Assembly (NCBI GenBank): GCA_016200725.1
Contig: JACQEE010000173.1
Span: 1 to 5,866 of the forward strand
DNA from: Chloroflexota bacterium
GTDB taxonomy: Bacteria; Chloroflexota; Dehalococcoidia; SHYB01
DNA length: 5,866 bases
Direction of reading: 5' to 3'
Part shown: positions 5,329 through 5,866 of the stretch, piece after piece
Layout: each line of letters opens with the position of its first letter
Position numbering within the stretch: position 1 is the stretch's first letter
Made by a program: the position numbers and the translations under genes
Notes under the pieces: generated by a model
The model's database searches: none
The model's input: only the letters and a program-made list of their open reading frames with translations
What the model was told of the DNA's origin: nothing

Positions 5329-5559
5329 TTACCGCTTGCCGACCTGCTGCACGTGCAGTTCCTCGCCAGGAGCGAGGGCGACGCGGCGGACGTTGATCCC
5401 GAACTTCAGCAACCAATACCAGAGAGTACCCTTGCTGATGCCGAGCTCCGCCGCCATTGCCGGGAGACCCTTCTCGTTGTACAACTCGGGAAGTAGCTTC
5501 TCCAGCGGCTTGTTGTACCGCGCCTCAACCTGCTGCATCAACTTCGTCCTGCGAACCAT
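5329..5559 (-). CDS. Small helix-turn-helix protein, putative DNA-binding regulator
   Basis: 76 residues. An N-terminal basic helix (VRRTKLMQQVEARYNKPLEK) leads into LLPELYNEKG and a clear HTH: GLPAMAAELGISKGTLWYWL (31-50), where AAELG-IS-KGTLWYWLLKFGI has the classic helix2-turn-helix3 pattern seen in Fis-, transposase- and sigma-like HTH domains. The C-terminus (VRRVALAPGEELHVQQVGKR) is a short basic tail with no added domain, so it is probably a DNA-binding adaptor or repressor acting as a dimer. I associate similar very small HTH proteins with Chloroflexota genomes, often in several copies, but cannot check this. The start is firm: AGGAGGTG lies just upstream and a strong promoter precedes it. 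It is monocistronic, with its own terminator. Its role and targets are unknown; an inverted repeat in its own promoter suggests autoregulation. Confidence 0.8.
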   Translation of the reverse strand: MVRRTKLMQQVEARYNKPLEKLLPELYNEKGLPAMAAELGISKGTLWYWLLKFGINVRRVALAPGEELHVQQVGKR

Positions 5560-5563
5560 GTCG

Positions 5564-5571
5564 CACCTCCT
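5564..5571 (-). promoter_or_regulatory. Strong RBS of the HTH gene
   Basis: Minus-strand AGGAGGTG, 4 nt before ATG 5559 (6 nt from the AGGAGG core): a near-perfect anti-16S match that fixes the start. Confidence 0.9.
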
Positions 5572-5586
5572 GTCTGAAACAGTAAA

Positions 5587-5615
5587 ATCGTAGCACTACC
5601 TTAATGTGCTGTCAA
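5587..5615 (-). promoter_or_regulatory. Sigma-70-type promoter of the HTH gene
   Basis: On the minus strand TTGACA (5615-5610), exactly 17 nt of spacer, and TACGAT (5592-5587), with TG one base upstream of the -10 (extended -10). The -35 is a perfect consensus. Transcription should start near 5580, giving a leader of about 20 nt that holds the RBS. Confidence 0.82.
5592..5610. promoter_or_regulatory. Inverted repeat in the promoter spacer, possible operator
   Basis: AGCAC (5592-5596), 9-nt centre, GTGCT (5606-5610). It fills the space between the -35 and -10 hexamers and touches the edges of both. A protein bound here would block RNA polymerase; the HTH protein encoded just downstream is the obvious candidate. 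The arms are only 5 bp, so chance cannot be excluded. Confidence 0.4.
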
Positions 5616-5796
5616 GACTAGGTTCAATATTTTTCCGTAATAGGTTTAGGACTTATCTAAAATATGATGTGGCATAGAAGAGGGAAACCGATCTTCCGCG
5701 CTAGGGCTCGACCTTCCAAAGCAGCAGTGATCCGTCTGTTTTTATGGCTAACTGAAACACAAATATATAGGCGTGCACTTCTGTCGGACGATATAT
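5616..5796. other. AT-richer intergenic stretch without a convincing gene
   Basis: Between the HTH promoter and the tRNA promoter the sequence is clearly less GC-rich than the genes to the left. A 50-codon frame (5664-5816, +) is open but has no RBS and no recognisable content. Apart from the inverted repeat at 5759-5800 I see no further structure. Confidence 0.6.
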
Positions 5797-5800
5797 TTGT
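5759..5800. repeat. 10-bp inverted repeat with 22-nt spacer upstream of the tRNA
   Basis: ACAAATATAT (5759-5768) and ATATATTTGT (5791-5800) are perfect inverted copies. The 22-nt spacer carries GTGCAC (5773-5778). The right arm overlaps the proposed -35 of the tRNA promoter. It may be an upstream regulatory site or a terminator-like structure; the function is unknown. Confidence 0.6.
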
Positions 5801-5825
5801 TCCGCTGGCGCCTTGATGGCATAAT
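5797..5825 (+). promoter_or_regulatory. Candidate promoter of the tRNA gene
   Basis: TTGTTC (5797-5802), 17-nt spacer, CATAAT (5820-5825; one mismatch to TATAAT). Predicted start near 5832, about 9 nt before the tRNA, a usual arrangement for a tRNA gene. Confidence 0.5.
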
Positions 5826-5840
5826 AAGACAGGTACAAAA

Positions 5841-5866
5841 CTCCCCGTAGCTCAGGCGGACAGAGC
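5841..5866 (+). tRNA. 5' part of a tRNA gene, truncated by the window end
   Basis: The last 26 bases fit the start of a tRNA: seven acceptor bases CTCCCCG (5841-5847), the invariant T8-A9 (5848-5849), D-stem GCTC (5850-5853), D-loop AGGCGGACA with the conserved A14 and GG, and the pairing GAGC (5863-5866). The anticodon is outside the window. The CCCGTAGCTCAG...GGACAGAGC pattern is most like bacterial tRNA-Arg, but this isotype guess is weak. A C at position 1 is unusual outside initiator tRNAs, so the exact 5' end may need correction. Confidence 0.75.

Noticed and set aside
5664..5816. 50-codon plus-strand frame in the AT-rich gap
   Set aside because: No Shine-Dalgarno, no recognisable motif, and it runs through the inverted repeat and tRNA promoter; probably chance.

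Overview
The window is GC-rich (codon third positions mostly G/C) and comes from a bacterium. The gene content (MaoC-type hydratase, SDRs, an MFS carrier, a VOC-fold protein), the TTCGACAGGCTC-type dispersed repeat, and a small HTH protein of a type I associate with Chloroflexota suggest a Chloroflexota/Dehalococcoidia-like genome. That assignment is an inference from pattern memory and is not proven by the sequence.

Left part (1-4669) is a same-strand (+) series: the C-terminal end of a MaoC-like hot-dog hydratase, an FkbM-family SAM methyltransferase, two short-chain dehydrogenases that almost touch and share an overlapping stop/RBS, a 12-helix MFS carrier, and a small VOC/glyoxalase-fold protein. 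Apart from the methyltransferase, it reads like a small catabolic or acyl-CoA/carboxylate cluster: uptake by the MFS protein, two oxidation/reduction steps by SDRs whose sequences suggest different cofactors (NAD-type acidic residue in the first, NADP-type arginine in the second), and hydration or isomerisation by the MaoC and VOC proteins. No substrate can be named. Dispersed palindromic repeats lie between SDR2 and the MFS gene, after the VOC gene, and, most strikingly, inside the MFS reading frame, where two 57-nt units are translated as 19-residue repeats in the central cytoplasmic loop.

Middle part (4752-5559) is on the minus strand and converges on the + cluster. It holds a type IV prepilin-like protein whose residue before the expected cleavage site is Arg instead of Gly. 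Upstream of it is a 76-residue HTH protein with a near-textbook promoter, a strong Shine-Dalgarno and a clear Rho-independent terminator that separates it from the prepilin gene.

Right end (5616-5866) is visibly AT-richer and has no convincing protein gene. It contains a 10-bp inverted repeat, a plausible promoter, and the first 26 bases of a tRNA gene (through the D arm) cut by the window edge.

No CRISPR array, transposase, toxin-antitoxin pair or recognisable defence system is visible. The most unusual points are the translated repeat in the carrier, the non-canonical prepilin cleavage site, the VOC protein missing two of the four usual metal ligands, and the inverted repeat in the spacer of the HTH gene's promoter.
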